Origin: Gammaproteobacteria bacterium
GTDB taxonomy: Bacteria > Pseudomonadota > Gammaproteobacteria > UBA9339
DNA length: 45,858 bases
Reading direction: 5' to 3'
Assembly: GCA_023480665.1 (NCBI GenBank)
Contig: JAMCWR010000056.1
Span: 1 to 45,858 of the forward strand
The notes under the pieces are model-generated. The model did not search any database. It was not told the DNA's origin and worked only from the letters and a program-made list of their open reading frames with translations. The position numbers were made by a program, and so were the translations under genes. This document shows, piece by piece, positions 18,497 to 28,724 of the stretch; the first letter of the stretch is position 1; every line of letters starts with the position of its first letter.

Positions 18497-20392
18497 ATGA
18501 CTAAAGAAGCACAAACCCAAACCTTAAGTTTTCAAGCAGAAGCGCAGCAATTATTGCATTTAGTAACTCACTCGCTTTACAGCAAAAAAGAAATTTTTTT
18601 ACGTGAACTTATTTCTAATGCTTCTGATGCTGCCGATAAATTGCGCTTTGAAGCCATTTCTAATCCCGCTCTTTATGAGAATGATTCAGAGCTAAAAATT
18701 TGGGTAGAGTTCGACCCCAAAGAGCTTACTATTATAGTGCGCGATAATGGTATTGGTATGAGCAAGCAAGAGGTGATTGATAATTTAGGTACTATTGCAA
18801 AGTCAGGTACACGTGAATTTTTGGCTGGTTTAACTGGAGAGCAAGCAAAAGATGCTAATCTTATTGGCCAGTTTGGAGTTGGTTTTTATTCGGCTTTTGT
18901 CATAAGCGATAAAGTTACTGTAAAAACTCGACGCGCTGGATTACCTGATTCTGCAGGGGTGCTTTGGGAATCAACTGGAGCCAGTGATTATTCAATTCAA
19001 GATTTCGAAAAAGCTACTCGTGGCACTGAAGTTATTTTACACCTGAAAAAAGACGAAGAAGAATTTTTAGATTATTGGCGCCTATCAAACATTATCACCA
19101 AGTATTCTGATCATATTTTATTACCAATCTTGATGAAAAAACCCGCTGAAGATAAAAAGACAGAAAAAGAAGCGCAATTTGAAGCGGTAAATAAAGCCAC
19201 AGCATTATGGACTTTAGCAAAGAAAGATATCAAAGATGAAGAGTACAAGGATCTCTACAAACATATTAGCCATGATTATGCTGACCCAATGCTTTGGAGC
19301 CACAATAAAGTTGAGGGTAAATTAGATTATATTACTTTGTTATATATTCCAACACATGCGCCATTTGATTTGTGGAATCGCGACCATCGCCATGGTTTGA
19401 AACTATATGTGCAACGCGTGTTTATTATGGATGATGCTGAGCAACTTTTGCCAAATTATTTGAGATTTGTGCGCGGTGTTGTTGATTCAAAAGATTTGCC
19501 GCTAAATGTTTCGCGTGAAATTTTGCAAAACAATAAAATAATTGAGCAAATTAAATCTGCTGTGATTAAGCGTGTGCTTGAGCTTCTTGAAAAATTAGCA
19601 ACTGATGATAAAGAAAAATACCAGCAATTTTGGCAAGCATTTGGGCAGGTTTTAAAAGAAGGTACCGCTGAAGATTTTGCTAATCGTGAAAAAATTGCCA
19701 AACTATTATGTTTTGCCTCAACCCATACTGATCAACCAACACAAAATATTTTCCTTGATGATTATATTGCACGTATGCAAAAAGAGCAGGATAAAATTTA
19801 TTATCTTACCGCTGAGACTTTTAATGCTGCAAAACATAGCCCGCATCTTGAAATGTTTAGGAAAAAAGGCATCGAGGTGCTGTTGCTTTCTGATCGCGTT
19901 GATGAATGGATGCTTGCGCACTTATCAGAATATGCAGGTAAAAAATTCCAATCTGTTGCTAAAGAAAATATGGATTGGGGTAAGCTTGAAGACAAAGAAA
20001 CTAAAAAACATTTTGAAGATGCCAAGGTTGATTTTGCAAAAGTAATTGAGCAGATGCAGAAAATTTTAGTTGATAAAGCTAAGGAAGTAAAAATCACAGA
20101 ACGTCTTACGGACTCACCAGCTTGCTTAGTTACCGGGGAATTTGATCCAAGCATGCATTTACAGCGCATAATGCTTGCGGCTGGCCAGGATATGCCAAGA
20201 GGTAAGCCTACGCTAGAGATTAACCCAGAGCACCCGCTTGTGCAGCGCTTAAAATCTGAACAAGATGAGCATGTTTTTAGCGAACTAACGAATCTTTTAT
20301 TTGAGCAAGCATTAATTGCAGAAGGTGGCAAACTCGATGATCCAGCAGCCTTTGTTAAAAGGATGAACACCTTGTTGTTACAATCAGCTTAA
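18497..20392 (+). CDS. htpG: Hsp90-family chaperone HtpG
   Basis: The 631-residue protein is a full-length bacterial Hsp90. The N-terminal GHKL ATPase domain holds [17 protein letters not shown] (about residues 36-52), [33 protein letters not shown] and GTEVILHLK. The middle domain includes [20 protein letters not shown] and [19 protein letters not shown]. The C-terminal dimerisation domain ends at residue 631, and there is no MEEVD tail, as expected for bacteria. It refolds client proteins in the cytoplasm in an ATP-dependent way. A GAGGA ribosome-binding site sits before the ATG. A heat-shock promoter candidate lies upstream. Confidence 0.97.
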   Translation: MTKEAQTQTLSFQAEAQQLLHLVTHSLYSKKEIFLRELISNASDAADKLRFEAISNPALYENDSELKIWVEFDPKELTIIVRDNGIGMSKQEVIDNLGTIAKSGTREFLAGLTGEQAKDANLIGQFGVGFYSAFVISDKVTVKTRRAGLPDSAGVLWESTGASDYSIQDFEKATRGTEVILHLKKDEEEFLDYWRLSNIITKYSDHILLPILMKKPAEDKKTEKEAQFEAVNKATALWTLAKKDIKDEEYKDLYKHISHDYADPMLWSHNKVEGKLDYITLLYIPTHAPFDLWNRDHRHGLKLYVQRVFIMDDAEQLLPNYLRFVRGVVDSKDLPLNVSREILQNNKIIEQIKSAVIKRVLELLEKLATDDKEKYQQFWQAFGQVLKEGTAEDFANREKIAKLLCFASTHTDQPTQNIFLDDYIARMQKEQDKIYYLTAETFNAAKHSPHLEMFRKKGIEVLLLSDRVDEWMLAHLSEYAGKKFQSVAKENMDWGKLEDKETKKHFEDAKVDFAKVIEQMQKILVDKAKEVKITERLTDSPACLVTGEFDPSMHLQRIMLAAGQDMPRGKPTLEINPEHPLVQRLKSEQDEHVFSELTNLLFEQALIAEGGKLDDPAAFVKRMNTLLLQSA

Positions 20393-20695
20393 ATAGCTTA
20401 ATAATTAACATTATAATTAATATCTTTACAAAAATCGTTGTAGAATAATGTACATACGATACGAAATAGGTTATAATAATCAATAATGTTAATATAAAAG
20501 GACTTTTTATGGGAGAGATGTTAACTAAGGGAATAGTTTTTAAATTGCCACTAAAAAATTACTCAAAAACAATTCCTTTGTAGCAAGAGATTTGTTCTAT
20601 TTTTGTTCGCCATATTTTCCTGTTAATTTTTAATATCTTAAATAAAATATTTTGATGGGGTTAATTTTCGAAACCTATTAAAAAAGGGAAGGATA
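20393..20695 (+). other. 303-base intergenic region between htpG and the HD-GYP regulator
   Basis: This region is AT-rich and includes several TATAAT-like stretches (for example TTATAATAAT near 20471). Apart from one possible 24-codon reading frame listed separately, I see no gene, strong terminator or long repeat. It probably contains the promoter of the signalling operon that starts at 20696. Confidence 0.4.
20509..20583 (+). CDS. Possible 24-residue small protein, unknown function
   Basis: A short open frame, ATG to TAG, is preceded by AAAGGA 6 bases upstream, a good ribosome-binding site in a region otherwise without genes. The peptide starts MGEMLTKGIVFKLPLKNY and is basic and mildly amphipathic. 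It could be a leader peptide, a small membrane-active peptide or chance. There is no family to compare it with. Confidence 0.2.
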   Translation: MGEMLTKGIVFKLPLKNYSKTIPL

Positions 20696-21781
20696 ATGAT
20701 CATGAATGAGGAAGAGAAAAGACAAGCTTGTATTATGGTTGTGGATGATGCGCCGCAAAATTTAACTCTATTAACAAACATGCTGCAAAAACGTGGCTAT
20801 CGTGTTTATGCTTTTCCAAGTGGCGAATTGGCAGTTAAGGCGGTGAAAAAAAGCCCTCCAGATTTAATTTTACTTGATATTAATATGCCGGAAATGAACG
20901 GCTATGTGGTTTGTGAAAAAATAAAATCTGACAAAAGCATTCCTGATTTTCCAATTATTTTCTTAAGCGCGTTAACTGAAATTGATGATAAAGTCAAAGC
21001 TTTTCGTGTAGGCGGCGTTGATTACATTTCAAAGCCGTTTCAGTTTGAAGAAGTTGATGCACGGGTACAAACGCATTTAAAAATACGTGATTTGCAGGCA
21101 AAGCTTGAAGAAAGTAATAAAAACTTGCAAGAAAAAGTTGAGGAGCAGGTTAAAGAGATTTCAGAATCGCAAATGTCGACGATTTTTTCTTTGGCAAAAT
21201 TAGCAGAATATCGCGACATTGAAACCGGAAAACACCTTGAAAGGGTACAGGATTATTGCCACCTTATCGCCAAAACCCTACGCGAGTCGGAATACCGTGA
21301 CCAAGTAAATGATGAGTTTATAGAAACAATTTATCATGCATCACCTTTACATGATATTGGAAAGGTGGCTATCCCAGATAAAATTTTGCTTAAGCCTGGT
21401 GAATTAACCGAAAGTGAATTTGAAATAATGAAAACACACGCAGCAATAGGCGCCAAAGCGTTAGTAGAAGTTTATAAAAAATATTCACGGAATTATTTTA
21501 TTCGCATGGGTATCGAAATTGCGCGTTCACATCATGAAAGATGGGACGGAAAGGGTTACCCCGACCATTTGACAGGGGACCAAACACCTTTAGCAGCACG
21601 TATTATGAAGTTGGTAGACGTTTACGATGCTCTTCGAGCAAAACGTTGTTATAAGGATGCATACGACCATACAACAACATACAAGATTATAGTCGATGGT
21701 CGAGGAACCGAGTTTGATCCAGTGTTAATAGATGTTTTTGTGAAGTTAGAGAAGCAATTCAATTCAATGCATAAACTTTAA
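20696..21781 (+). CDS. Response regulator with HD-GYP output (cyclic-di-GMP phosphodiesterase)
   Basis: The 361-residue protein starts with a receiver domain (about residues 12-130): VVDDAPQN, the phospho-acceptor Asp61 in LILLDINMPEMNG, the Ser/Thr position LSALTE and Lys in ISKPF. A short coiled coil (about 135-160) leads to an HD-GYP domain. HD-GYP motifs are LAEYRDIETGKHLERV, SPLHDIGKVAIPD, KTHAAIGA, HHERWDGKGYPDHL and DVYDALRAKRCYK. All signature metal-binding residues appear intact, so it should hydrolyse cyclic-di-GMP when phosphorylated. ATG 20702 is an alternative start with better spacing from AAGGA. It precedes a FIST protein (53 bases) and a hybrid kinase, its likely phosphodonor. 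Confidence 0.9.
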   Translation: MIMNEEEKRQACIMVVDDAPQNLTLLTNMLQKRGYRVYAFPSGELAVKAVKKSPPDLILLDINMPEMNGYVVCEKIKSDKSIPDFPIIFLSALTEIDDKVKAFRVGGVDYISKPFQFEEVDARVQTHLKIRDLQAKLEESNKNLQEKVEEQVKEISESQMSTIFSLAKLAEYRDIETGKHLERVQDYCHLIAKTLRESEYRDQVNDEFIETIYHASPLHDIGKVAIPDKILLKPGELTESEFEIMKTHAAIGAKALVEVYKKYSRNYFIRMGIEIARSHHERWDGKGYPDHLTGDQTPLAARIMKLVDVYDALRAKRCYKDAYDHTTTYKIIVDGRGTEFDPVLIDVFVKLEKQFNSMHKL

Positions 21782-21822
21782 ATATTTATTGTGCCGCTAT
21801 GCTATAGTTTTTATAATTTTAC

Positions 21823-21828
21823 AGGAGG
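21823..21828 (+). promoter_or_regulatory. Strong Shine-Dalgarno deciding the FIST-protein start
   Basis: AGGAGG ends 6 bases before the ATG at 21835. The in-frame TTG at 21829 abuts it and cannot be the start. Confidence 0.85.
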
Positions 21829-21834
21829 TTGGTT

Positions 21835-23025
21835 ATGAGTGATGCACTATTTGGAGTTGGAAAAAGTATACTTGGCGATTCCCTTGGGGCTGCTAAAGAA
21901 GCCGCACAAAATGCATTAAGTAAATTAAAAGGGAAAGAGCCGACCTTTGCTCTTATGTTTGCGACTACTGGCTATGATCAAAACCTGCTAATGCAAGGGT
22001 TTGTTCAAGTTTTTGGAAATCTTCCTATGTCTGGTTGTAGTGGCGAAGGCATTATTACTCCAAGCGGTTCTGAAGAGGGGAGTTGTGTGGTTGCAATTAT
22101 GCTTTTTTCTGGGTCGGAGTTTAAAGTTTGTAATTTTTTAACTACTGGATTAAAAGATAACTCATATAAATGTGGAGAGGAAATTGCCGAAAGCTTTAAT
22201 CAATGTCCAATTTCTGCGAAAGGAAGTTTAATGATTTTTTTGGATTCAATGACTGCAAATGTTACCAAGGTTTTCGAGGCTCTTGAGAAAAAATTAACAT
22301 GGAAGCCGCTAATTCTAGGCGGTACCGCTGGTGATATGATGAAGTTCCAGAAAACCTACCAATATCATAATGGGAAAGTTTATACTGATGCGATTTCAGC
22401 GGTATTATTACCTGGTGATTATCAGATTGATTGGCTTGTTTCGCACGGGTGTGAAGAAATTGGTTTTGAACAAACCGTTACCAAAAGTGACAAAAATGCT
22501 ATTGTGGAAATTGATAATCAACCAGCCTGGGAAGTATTTAGAAAATATCTTCCAGGTAATCCTGATATATTTAAAGCAGAGGATGCCTTTCATCTTTGTT
22601 TAGGCGAAGTACATAAATGCGATGAGCCTTATGGTGAGCAGCTAATTATCAGAATGCCAGTCGGGCTTGAAAAAAAAACTGGTGCCGTTAAATTTTCTGT
22701 AGAAATTCCGATCGGTTGTCCAATTCATCTTACTCGACGTGATCCACAGTCAATTGCTGAAAATGTTTTAAATGCATTTAAGGGGTTGCTTGAGCGAAAT
22801 AAAGACAAAAAAGTTCTTGCAGTATTTCAATATGACTGCGCCGGAAGAGGAAAGGTTATTTACGGGGATATGATTAATACCGTTCTATTTAAGCCATTGC
22901 AACAATTGCTTGATCCGGATACGCCATGGATAGGTTTTCATACCTACGGTGAAATTGCTCCCATAGGCAGTAAAATATTTTTTCATAATTTTACTGCTGT
23001 AATCGCGGTTTTATTTGATAAGTAA
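21835..23025 (+). CDS. FIST-domain sensor protein, NosP-like
   Basis: The 396-residue protein consists of a FIST N domain (about residues 35-220) and a FIST C domain (about 225-390). The N domain shows [15 protein letters not shown], the nucleophile-like [13 protein letters not shown] and LGGTAGDMM. The C domain ends [15 protein letters not shown] and the conserved [24 protein letters not shown] proteins sense small ligands. A subgroup called NosP binds haem and nitric oxide and inhibits a partner histidine kinase. SHGCEEIG near residue 202 contains a His in the region that could serve as haem ligand; that is a guess. Its position between an HD-GYP regulator and a hybrid kinase is the arrangement known for NosP. 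The kinase follows 20 bases later. Confidence 0.85.
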   Translation: MSDALFGVGKSILGDSLGAAKEAAQNALSKLKGKEPTFALMFATTGYDQNLLMQGFVQVFGNLPMSGCSGEGIITPSGSEEGSCVVAIMLFSGSEFKVCNFLTTGLKDNSYKCGEEIAESFNQCPISAKGSLMIFLDSMTANVTKVFEALEKKLTWKPLILGGTAGDMMKFQKTYQYHNGKVYTDAISAVLLPGDYQIDWLVSHGCEEIGFEQTVTKSDKNAIVEIDNQPAWEVFRKYLPGNPDIFKAEDAFHLCLGEVHKCDEPYGEQLIIRMPVGLEKKTGAVKFSVEIPIGCPIHLTRRDPQSIAENVLNAFKGLLERNKDKKVLAVFQYDCAGRGKVIYGDMINTVLFKPLQQLLDPDTPWIGFHTYGEIAPIGSKIFFHNFTAVIAVLFDK

Positions 23026-23045
23026 TTGCTGTCAGCAGCGTACGT

Positions 23046-26000
23046 ATGACTCAGAAAAGTTTTGACACTCAAGTTGATAAAACAAAAAAATTGCATGAGC
23101 AAATAAGTCGCCTTGTCAGATCAGAGCGAAATCTTTATGAAATACAAGCCTCTTTAGATCAGCAATTGCAAAAAATTAATCTATTAAATAAGTTTAGTTT
23201 GATAATAGTTAAAGCGCGATCGATCGATGAAATTTTATCAGCAAGTATTGATTTATTTTCCTCGATTTATATTGTGCAAAACGCCGTGGGATTATTGTTT
23301 AATACGAAAAATAAACAACTAAATGCAAAAATTAAAAAAATACGTGGTAAAAACCCTGAGAATATAAGCATTAATCTTGAATATGCTGATATAGCTTCAC
23401 TTAAAATCCATAGTTCAGCTGAAATAATCCAACTGCATTCGACAACAAACCAATTTTTTGTTAATTTTGCGCAAAATACGTTTTCTAAAGTTTTTAATGC
23501 AAAAATAATTTTTGATCCAGAGTCAGAAATATTATACTTATTTGAACAAGATGAAAACGTTGGTATCTCATACTTACTTTTGTTTTATTGTCCAGCAAAA
23601 AATTTATTGGCATATGGTGAAAAAATCCCAGAAGAATCTGATTATCCTTTTATTAACCTGGTGGGCAAACATTTAAATAATGCTGCGGAAAATTTATTGT
23701 ACCATGAAAGGTTGCTTAATTTTGCAGCCGAACTCGAAGTACAGGTTAAGCAGCGCACTAAAGAGCTAACAGAGAGTCGCGAAAAATATCGTTCAATAAT
23801 CGACAGCACTAGTGATTTGATTTGGGAATTGGACGCCCAAGGAAAGTATACTGAAATCGAAGGCAAAGTAGAAAAAGTATTGGGCTACAAACCCGAAGAG
23901 CTTATTGGAAAAACACCTTTTGATTTGATGCCTGCAAACGAAGCAGCAAAAGAAAGGAATTTTTTTAATGAATTAGTTGCTACAAAAGGTTCATTTAGTG
24001 ATCGAATTAATGTAAATACACACAAAGATGGTTGCGAGGTTATCCTTGAGAGTTCTGCAGTCCCAATTCTTAATGAAAATGGCGTTTTTAAAGGATTAAG
24101 AGGTATTGATCGCGATGTAACAGAACGTATATATGCTCAGAGGAATTTACAGAATTTACATAAAAGATATTCAGAATTAGTGTCAAAGCTTGCGGTCGCA
24201 GTATATCGAAGAAGGCCAGGCCCAGAAGGGCAATTTCTTGAAGCAAATGAAGCGATGTTGAAGATGTTTGAAGCGCCATCAAGGGAAGAATTTTTAAAAT
24301 TAAAAGCGGTAGCTGTGTATGTGGACCCAAAAAGAGCGATTGAAGTTAGCAATAAAATACGCAGACAAGGCCAAATAAAAAACGAAGAAATATTATTAAA
24401 AACACTTAAAGGCAATGTTATTTGGGTAAGTATGACTGGGGCGCTTACAACAGATGAGTACGGAGCTCCTTGTATTGACGCAATTCTTGAGGATATCACT
24501 GATCGCAAAAAAATTGAGGCTGAGCTTAGTAAATATCGAGAACACTTGGAAGAATTAGTAAAGGCGCGAACCGCAGAATTAGAAACAGAAGTTATTGAGC
24601 GCAAAAAAGCTACAGAAGAAATGCAGCAAGCAAAAGAAGCTGCTGAATTAGCTAATCGGGCAAAAAGTATTTTTTTAACCAATGTAAGCCATGAGATACG
24701 CACTCCTATGAATGCAATTTTAGGCTATGCACAACTTTTAAAGCGGGATACAAATTTAACCGATACCCAACGCGAATTTATCGATATTATTAATCGTAGC
24801 GGCGATCATCTTTTGGCTTTAATTAATGATGTGCTTGAGATGTCAAAAATTGAATCTGGGAAAGTAGAGGTTATTAACGAAGAAGTTGATTTTTATTTGA
24901 TACTTGATGATATTGAAAGAATGTTTTCAAATAGAGCACAAGAAAAAGGCCTGAGTTTTGGAATAGAAAAAGCCCGAGATCTACCACGATATTTGGTTAG
25001 CGATAACACTAAAATTCGCCAGATTATTATAAACCTTATTGGTAATGCCATAAAATTTACTGAACAAGGTGGGGTTAGGGTTATTGTGTCTTCGAAGTTT
25101 GATGAAAAAAACAAACAATACGCAAACCTTGAGATTGTTGTTTCTGACACTGGAATAGGAATTGCCAAAGGTGAATTTGCGAATATTTTTAATGCTTTTG
25201 AAAAAACCCAAACCAGTGTGGTAAAAGGGCGTGGCTCGGGTTTAGGTTTAACTATAAGCAAACGCTACGCTGAATTGCTTAATGGTAACATTAAAGTTGC
25301 TAGTGACCTGGGCAAGGGAAGTACTTTTGTTTTTACCTTTAAGGCTGAGGTTACTACAGAGGCTGAAGTAAAGCCGCAGCTTAATGTTTCAATAGAGCAG
25401 ATTATTGGAATCTCACCTGAAATACCCCCACCAAAAATTTTAATTGTTGATGACAATGAATCAAATAGAAATGTTCTCAATTCTCTTCTTTTAAAAATTG
25501 GCTTTAAAACTGAGATAGCAAGCAATGGAGATGAAGCGATACAAATTTGTATATATTCGTTACCTGATTTAATTATTATGGATTTACGTATGCCGGGTAT
25601 GGATGGCATCGAGACCACAAAAAAGATAAGAAATCTTTCCCAAGGTAAAAAATTTTGTGTTTTAATGCTTACTGCAAGCGCACTTGAAGATGCGAAGAAA
25701 AAAGTATTGCAATCTGGCGCTGATGCTTTTATTCGAAAACCATACAAAGAGAATGATTTGCTCAATGAGATTGGGCAACATTTGCATCTAAAATATATTT
25801 ATCAACCCATAAGCAGGGAAGAAGCTGAGGTTGGTCTAAATATTGAAATAATTTCTGATGAGCAGTTAAAACTTATTCCAAAAAAATTGATTGATACAAT
25901 GTTTGAAGCAACTGAATCTGGAAATATTATTTTACTTAATGAACTGCTTGAAAAAGAGCTGCAGCTAATTGATAAGAATATTTATCAAAGATTTAAACAG

Positions 26001-26069
26001 CTCGCTAATAGATATGATTATTCAAAAATAATGGAGTTACTAGAAAAAGCAAGCAGTAACAAGGAATAA
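23046..26069 (+). CDS. Hybrid sensor histidine kinase (PAS-PAS-HisKA-HATPase-REC), NahK-like
   Basis: The 1007-residue cytoplasmic protein has a coiled coil (about residues 1-55), a GAF-like region (about 55-235), two PAS domains (about 245-365 and 370-490) and a second coiled coil (about 490-540). HisKA follows with [20 protein letters not shown] (His549), then HATPase_c with [25 protein letters not shown] and [16 protein letters not shown]. The receiver domain has [13 protein letters not shown], Asp846 in [10 protein letters not shown] and Lys in IRKPY. A helical C-terminal tail (about 935-1007) resembles those of other such kinases. There are no membrane segments, so input must be cytoplasmic, consistent with regulation by the FIST protein. 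Output to the HD-GYP regulator probably needs an Hpt protein encoded elsewhere. Confidence 0.9.
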   Translation: MTQKSFDTQVDKTKKLHEQISRLVRSERNLYEIQASLDQQLQKINLLNKFSLIIVKARSIDEILSASIDLFSSIYIVQNAVGLLFNTKNKQLNAKIKKIRGKNPENISINLEYADIASLKIHSSAEIIQLHSTTNQFFVNFAQNTFSKVFNAKIIFDPESEILYLFEQDENVGISYLLLFYCPAKNLLAYGEKIPEESDYPFINLVGKHLNNAAENLLYHERLLNFAAELEVQVKQRTKELTESREKYRSIIDSTSDLIWELDAQGKYTEIEGKVEKVLGYKPEELIGKTPFDLMPANEAAKERNFFNELVATKGSFSDRINVNTHKDGCEVILESSAVPILNENGVFKGLRGIDRDVTERIYAQRNLQNLHKRYSELVSKLAVAVYRRRPGPEGQFLEANEAMLKMFEAPSREEFLKLKAVAVYVDPKRAIEVSNKIRRQGQIKNEEILLKTLKGNVIWVSMTGALTTDEYGAPCIDAILEDITDRKKIEAELSKYREHLEELVKARTAELETEVIERKKATEEMQQAKEAAELANRAKSIFLTNVSHEIRTPMNAILGYAQLLKRDTNLTDTQREFIDIINRSGDHLLALINDVLEMSKIESGKVEVINEEVDFYLILDDIERMFSNRAQEKGLSFGIEKARDLPRYLVSDNTKIRQIIINLIGNAIKFTEQGGVRVIVSSKFDEKNKQYANLEIVVSDTGIGIAKGEFANIFNAFEKTQTSVVKGRGSGLGLTISKRYAELLNGNIKVASDLGKGSTFVFTFKAEVTTEAEVKPQLNVSIEQIIGISPEIPPPKILIVDDNESNRNVLNSLLLKIGFKTEIASNGDEAIQICIYSLPDLIIMDLRMPGMDGIETTKKIRNLSQGKKFCVLMLTASALEDAKKKVLQSGADAFIRKPYKENDLLNEIGQHLHLKYIYQPISREEAEVGLNIEIISDEQLKLIPKKLIDTMFEATESGNIILLNELLEKELQLIDKNIYQRFKQLANRYDYSKIMELLEKASSNKE

Positions 26070-26082
26070 AAAAGCTTATTCC
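26063..26082. terminator. Small hairpin between converging genes
   Basis: GGAATAA (26063-26069) pairs with TTATTCC (26076-26082) around a 6-base A-rich loop. It overlaps both stop codons of the converging kinase and potD genes and could act in both directions. The stem is AT-rich and weak. Confidence 0.35.
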
Positions 26083-27107
26083 CCCATCTTCAGCTTTTCC
26101 CAGTATTTTTCGTAGAGCTGTAGTGTATTGCTATCAAGATCACTAAGTATTTTACCGCGCTTTAAGGTTTCAGCGTCTGGATTAATAACTGGATTTTGCT
26201 GCATTTCTTTGGGTAATAATTTTATTCCAGCTAGGTTTGGTGATGATGAGCCTGTGTTTTGGATAATTTTTTTCGCAATATCAGGGCGCAAAATAAAATC
26301 AATAAACTTATATGCATTAGCCAAATTTGGAGCGTTTTTTACGATGGCTAAATTATCAATCCAAATTGTGAAACCTTCTTTTGGATAAATATATTTAACC
26401 TTTGGATTTTCTTCTTGAGTTAGGCGGCAATCACCATTCCAAGCCATGCCAACAGTTGCATCCTCATCGATGAAAATATTTGGGATTGCGTCAATATTAA
26501 ATATTTTAATGTTTGGCATTAACGTCTTAAGCTTTTGGTATGTCTGCTCAATGTGCTGAGGATTTGTGTCATTAATGGGATAGCCCAAAGTCAAAAATGC
26601 CATGGCAAAAACTTCGCGCACATCATCGAGGATCATCAATTTATCTGCAAACCTCTGATCCCAAAATTCATTCCAACTTTTAATGGAGTCTTTTTCAAAG
26701 TAATCGGTATTTACAATAATTCCAGTTGTTCCCCAAAGATATGGAATACTGTAATTATTGTTTGGATCAAATTCTTTATTCAACAAGGCTGGGTTAAGGT
26801 TTTTAAAATTGCTTAAGCGGGTTTTGTCAATTTGCTCAAGCATATTTTGTTTACGCATACGCTCAACAAAATAACTTGATGGTACGACAATATCATACCC
26901 AGAATGCGCCGAAGCTTTTAGTTTTGCAAACATTGTTTCGTTGTTATCATATTCGCTTATATTCAAGCGGATACCGGTTTCTTTGGTAAATTCTCTGGCA
27001 ACTTCGGCAGGTAAATAATTTCCCCAAATATAGATATTTAGAATGTTCGCTGCAAAAGCAGGAAAGATAGAGAACGTAAGAATAATACTAAAAATTAACT
27101 TTTTCAC
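26076..27107 (-). CDS. potD: Spermidine/putrescine ABC transporter, periplasmic binding protein
   Basis: The 343-residue protein has a signal peptide (MKKLIFSIILTFSIFPAFA, cleavage likely after Ala-Ala near residue 20). The mature fold begins LNIYIWGNYLPAEVAREF, the PotD/PotF opening. Further family motifs are SGYDIVVPSSYFVERM, YLWGTTGIIVN, WNEFWDQRF, DDVREVFAMAFLTLGYP and VGMAWNGDCRLTQEENP. It binds polyamines in the periplasm and delivers them to PotBC. It is the last gene of potABCD and overlaps potC by 20 bases, which suggests translational coupling. Whether it prefers spermidine or putrescine cannot be decided by eye. Confidence 0.92.
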   Translation of the reverse strand: MKKLIFSIILTFSIFPAFAANILNIYIWGNYLPAEVAREFTKETGIRLNISEYDNNETMFAKLKASAHSGYDIVVPSSYFVERMRKQNMLEQIDKTRLSNFKNLNPALLNKEFDPNNNYSIPYLWGTTGIIVNTDYFEKDSIKSWNEFWDQRFADKLMILDDVREVFAMAFLTLGYPINDTNPQHIEQTYQKLKTLMPNIKIFNIDAIPNIFIDEDATVGMAWNGDCRLTQEENPKVKYIYPKEGFTIWIDNLAIVKNAPNLANAYKFIDFILRPDIAKKIIQNTGSSSPNLAGIKLLPKEMQQNPVINPDAETLKRGKILSDLDSNTLQLYEKYWEKLKMGE

Positions 27108-27870
27108 TGTTTTTTCTCAAAGCTGTTTGGGCAGCTAATACCACAAATAAAGTAATTAGCAACAAAAGTGTACAGAGTGCATTTACTTCTGGTTTAACGC
27201 CTAAGCGTACCATGGCATAAATTTTTAAAGGCAAAATTTCAAAAGTTGGGCCAGTGACAAAATAGCTGATGATTACGTCATCGAGTGACAAAGTGAAACT
27301 TAGTAGCCAACCCGCAGCAATTGCGGGCAGTAATAGAGGGAACACAATTTTAGTAAATATTGTTAAATCAGTTGCCCCAAGATCCATTGCCGCCTCAAAA
27401 ATTGAGCTATCCACAGAAGTAATTCGGCTAAAAATTGTTACAGAGACAAACGGTAAACATAAAGTTATATGCGCTAATAATAAAGTCCAAAACCCCAAAG
27501 GAATCTTCAAAAAGCTATACAATAAAAGCAGCGAAATACCCATGACAATTTCTGGAAATAAAATTAAGGCATAAATTAAACCATGCAAGATTTTTTTTCC
27601 TAAAAATTGATAGCGATAAAGGCTAACCGCAGCTAGCGTGCCAAGAAAAGTTGCAAAAGTTGCGGCTAGCAAGGCAATGATAATTGAATGATAGGCGACA
27701 ATTAATAGGGCAGTGTCATGAAGTAATTCAGAGTACCAACGGAAAGTAAACCCTTTCCAAATCAAAGAACGCGTAGCGTCATTAAAAGAAAATACAACAA
27801 CCACTACAATAGGCAGGTACAAAAAAATATAAACAAAAATTGTATAGATATATTTGCTAGCTTTATTCAT
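27088..27870 (-). CDS. potC: Spermidine/putrescine ABC transporter permease PotC
   Basis: The 260-residue inner-membrane protein has six predicted helices. It carries the EAA loop that docks onto the ATPase, seen as EAAMDLGATDLTIFTKIVFP (about residues 162-181). It has VVVFSFNDATRSLIWKGFT near the start and SLDDVIISYFVTGPTFEILP near residue 215, both typical of PotC. It overlaps potB by 4 bases (start/stop overlap) and potD by 20. It forms the translocation pore with PotB. Confidence 0.93.
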   Translation of the reverse strand: MNKASKYIYTIFVYIFLYLPIVVVVVFSFNDATRSLIWKGFTFRWYSELLHDTALLIVAYHSIIIALLAATFATFLGTLAAVSLYRYQFLGKKILHGLIYALILFPEIVMGISLLLLYSFLKIPLGFWTLLLAHITLCLPFVSVTIFSRITSVDSSIFEAAMDLGATDLTIFTKIVFPLLLPAIAAGWLLSFTLSLDDVIISYFVTGPTFEILPLKIYAMVRLGVKPEVNALCTLLLLITLFVVLAAQTALRKNSEKVNF

Positions 27871-28724
27871 GCCAAGTCTTCCCGATCTTTAGCTTTTGAA
27901 TTTCGCCAATAAAGCAAAATAAAAACCCCCATTAATACGGTAATTACAACACTAATTGCTGCGCCAGCTGGCCAATTGTTTGCAGTTAAAAATTGGTGCT
28001 CAATTAAGTTTCCAACCAAAATGTTTTTTGCGCCACCAAGTAGCACAGGAATATAAAACATTGTCATTGCGGGTAAGAATACCAAAACTGATCCGGCTAA
28101 AATCCCAGGGATTGTTAGCGGGATAATTACCTTGATAAAAGTGGTAATCTTAGATGCACCAAGATCACGTGCTGCTTCGATATATTCAGGATTTAATTTC
28201 TCTATGTTTGCAAATAAAGGCAAAATCATAAATGGTAGTAGATCATAAACACAGCCAGTAAGCACCGCCGGGTAACTATATAGGATTTGTATTGGATGAT
28301 GAATAATTCCAATAGCAATTAGAGTGGCATTTATAATACCTTTGGCTTTCATCATTGCCATAATCGCATAGGTGCGGATCAGTGAACTTGTCCAAAATGG
28401 TATAATCACCAGCATTAATAGTAAGGTGCGATATTTGCTGGAATTTTTAGCAATAATAAATGCAAATGGATATGAAATAACTAGGCAGATAATTGTACAG
28501 GTGCTGGCTAAGTAAATAGATTGCAATAGAATATTTAAGTATGCTGAGTTGAATAATTGGTTATAGTTGGTTAATGTTGGCTCAAATTTTACGATCGTAT
28601 TTGGGTCGTTACTGAGAAAGCTTGTGACAAAAGTAAGGCTAAGCGGCACTAAAGAAAAAATGCCGAGCCAAAGCCAAACTGCGCTCAAAGAAAATGGTTT
28701 AAACAGATTCAGTTTGTTCTTCAT
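27867..28724 (-). CDS. potB: Spermidine/putrescine ABC transporter permease PotB
   Basis: The 285-residue protein has six membrane helices and the EAA loop EAARDLGASKITTFIKVIIP (about residues 182-201). A PotB-type segment near residue 110 is IIPFWTSSLIRTYAIM, and MTMFYIPVLLGGAKNILVGN lies near residue 220. It pairs with PotC in the inner membrane. Its start lies inside potA (26-base overlap) and its end overlaps potC by 4 bases, so expression should be tightly coupled. Length is normal for the family. Confidence 0.93.
   Translation of the reverse strand: MKNKLNLFKPFSLSAVWLWLGIFSLVPLSLTFVTSFLSNDPNTIVKFEPTLTNYNQLFNSAYLNILLQSIYLASTCTIICLVISYPFAFIIAKNSSKYRTLLLMLVIIPFWTSSLIRTYAIMAMMKAKGIINATLIAIGIIHHPIQILYSYPAVLTGCVYDLLPFMILPLFANIEKLNPEYIEAARDLGASKITTFIKVIIPLTIPGILAGSVLVFLPAMTMFYIPVLLGGAKNILVGNLIEHQFLTANNWPAGAAISVVITVLMGVFILLYWRNSKAKDREDLA

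Noticed and set aside
19801..20370. Minus-strand open frame of 189 codons inside htpG
   Set aside because: It is antisense to the conserved C-terminal part of htpG; serine/cysteine-rich composition typical of a shadow frame.
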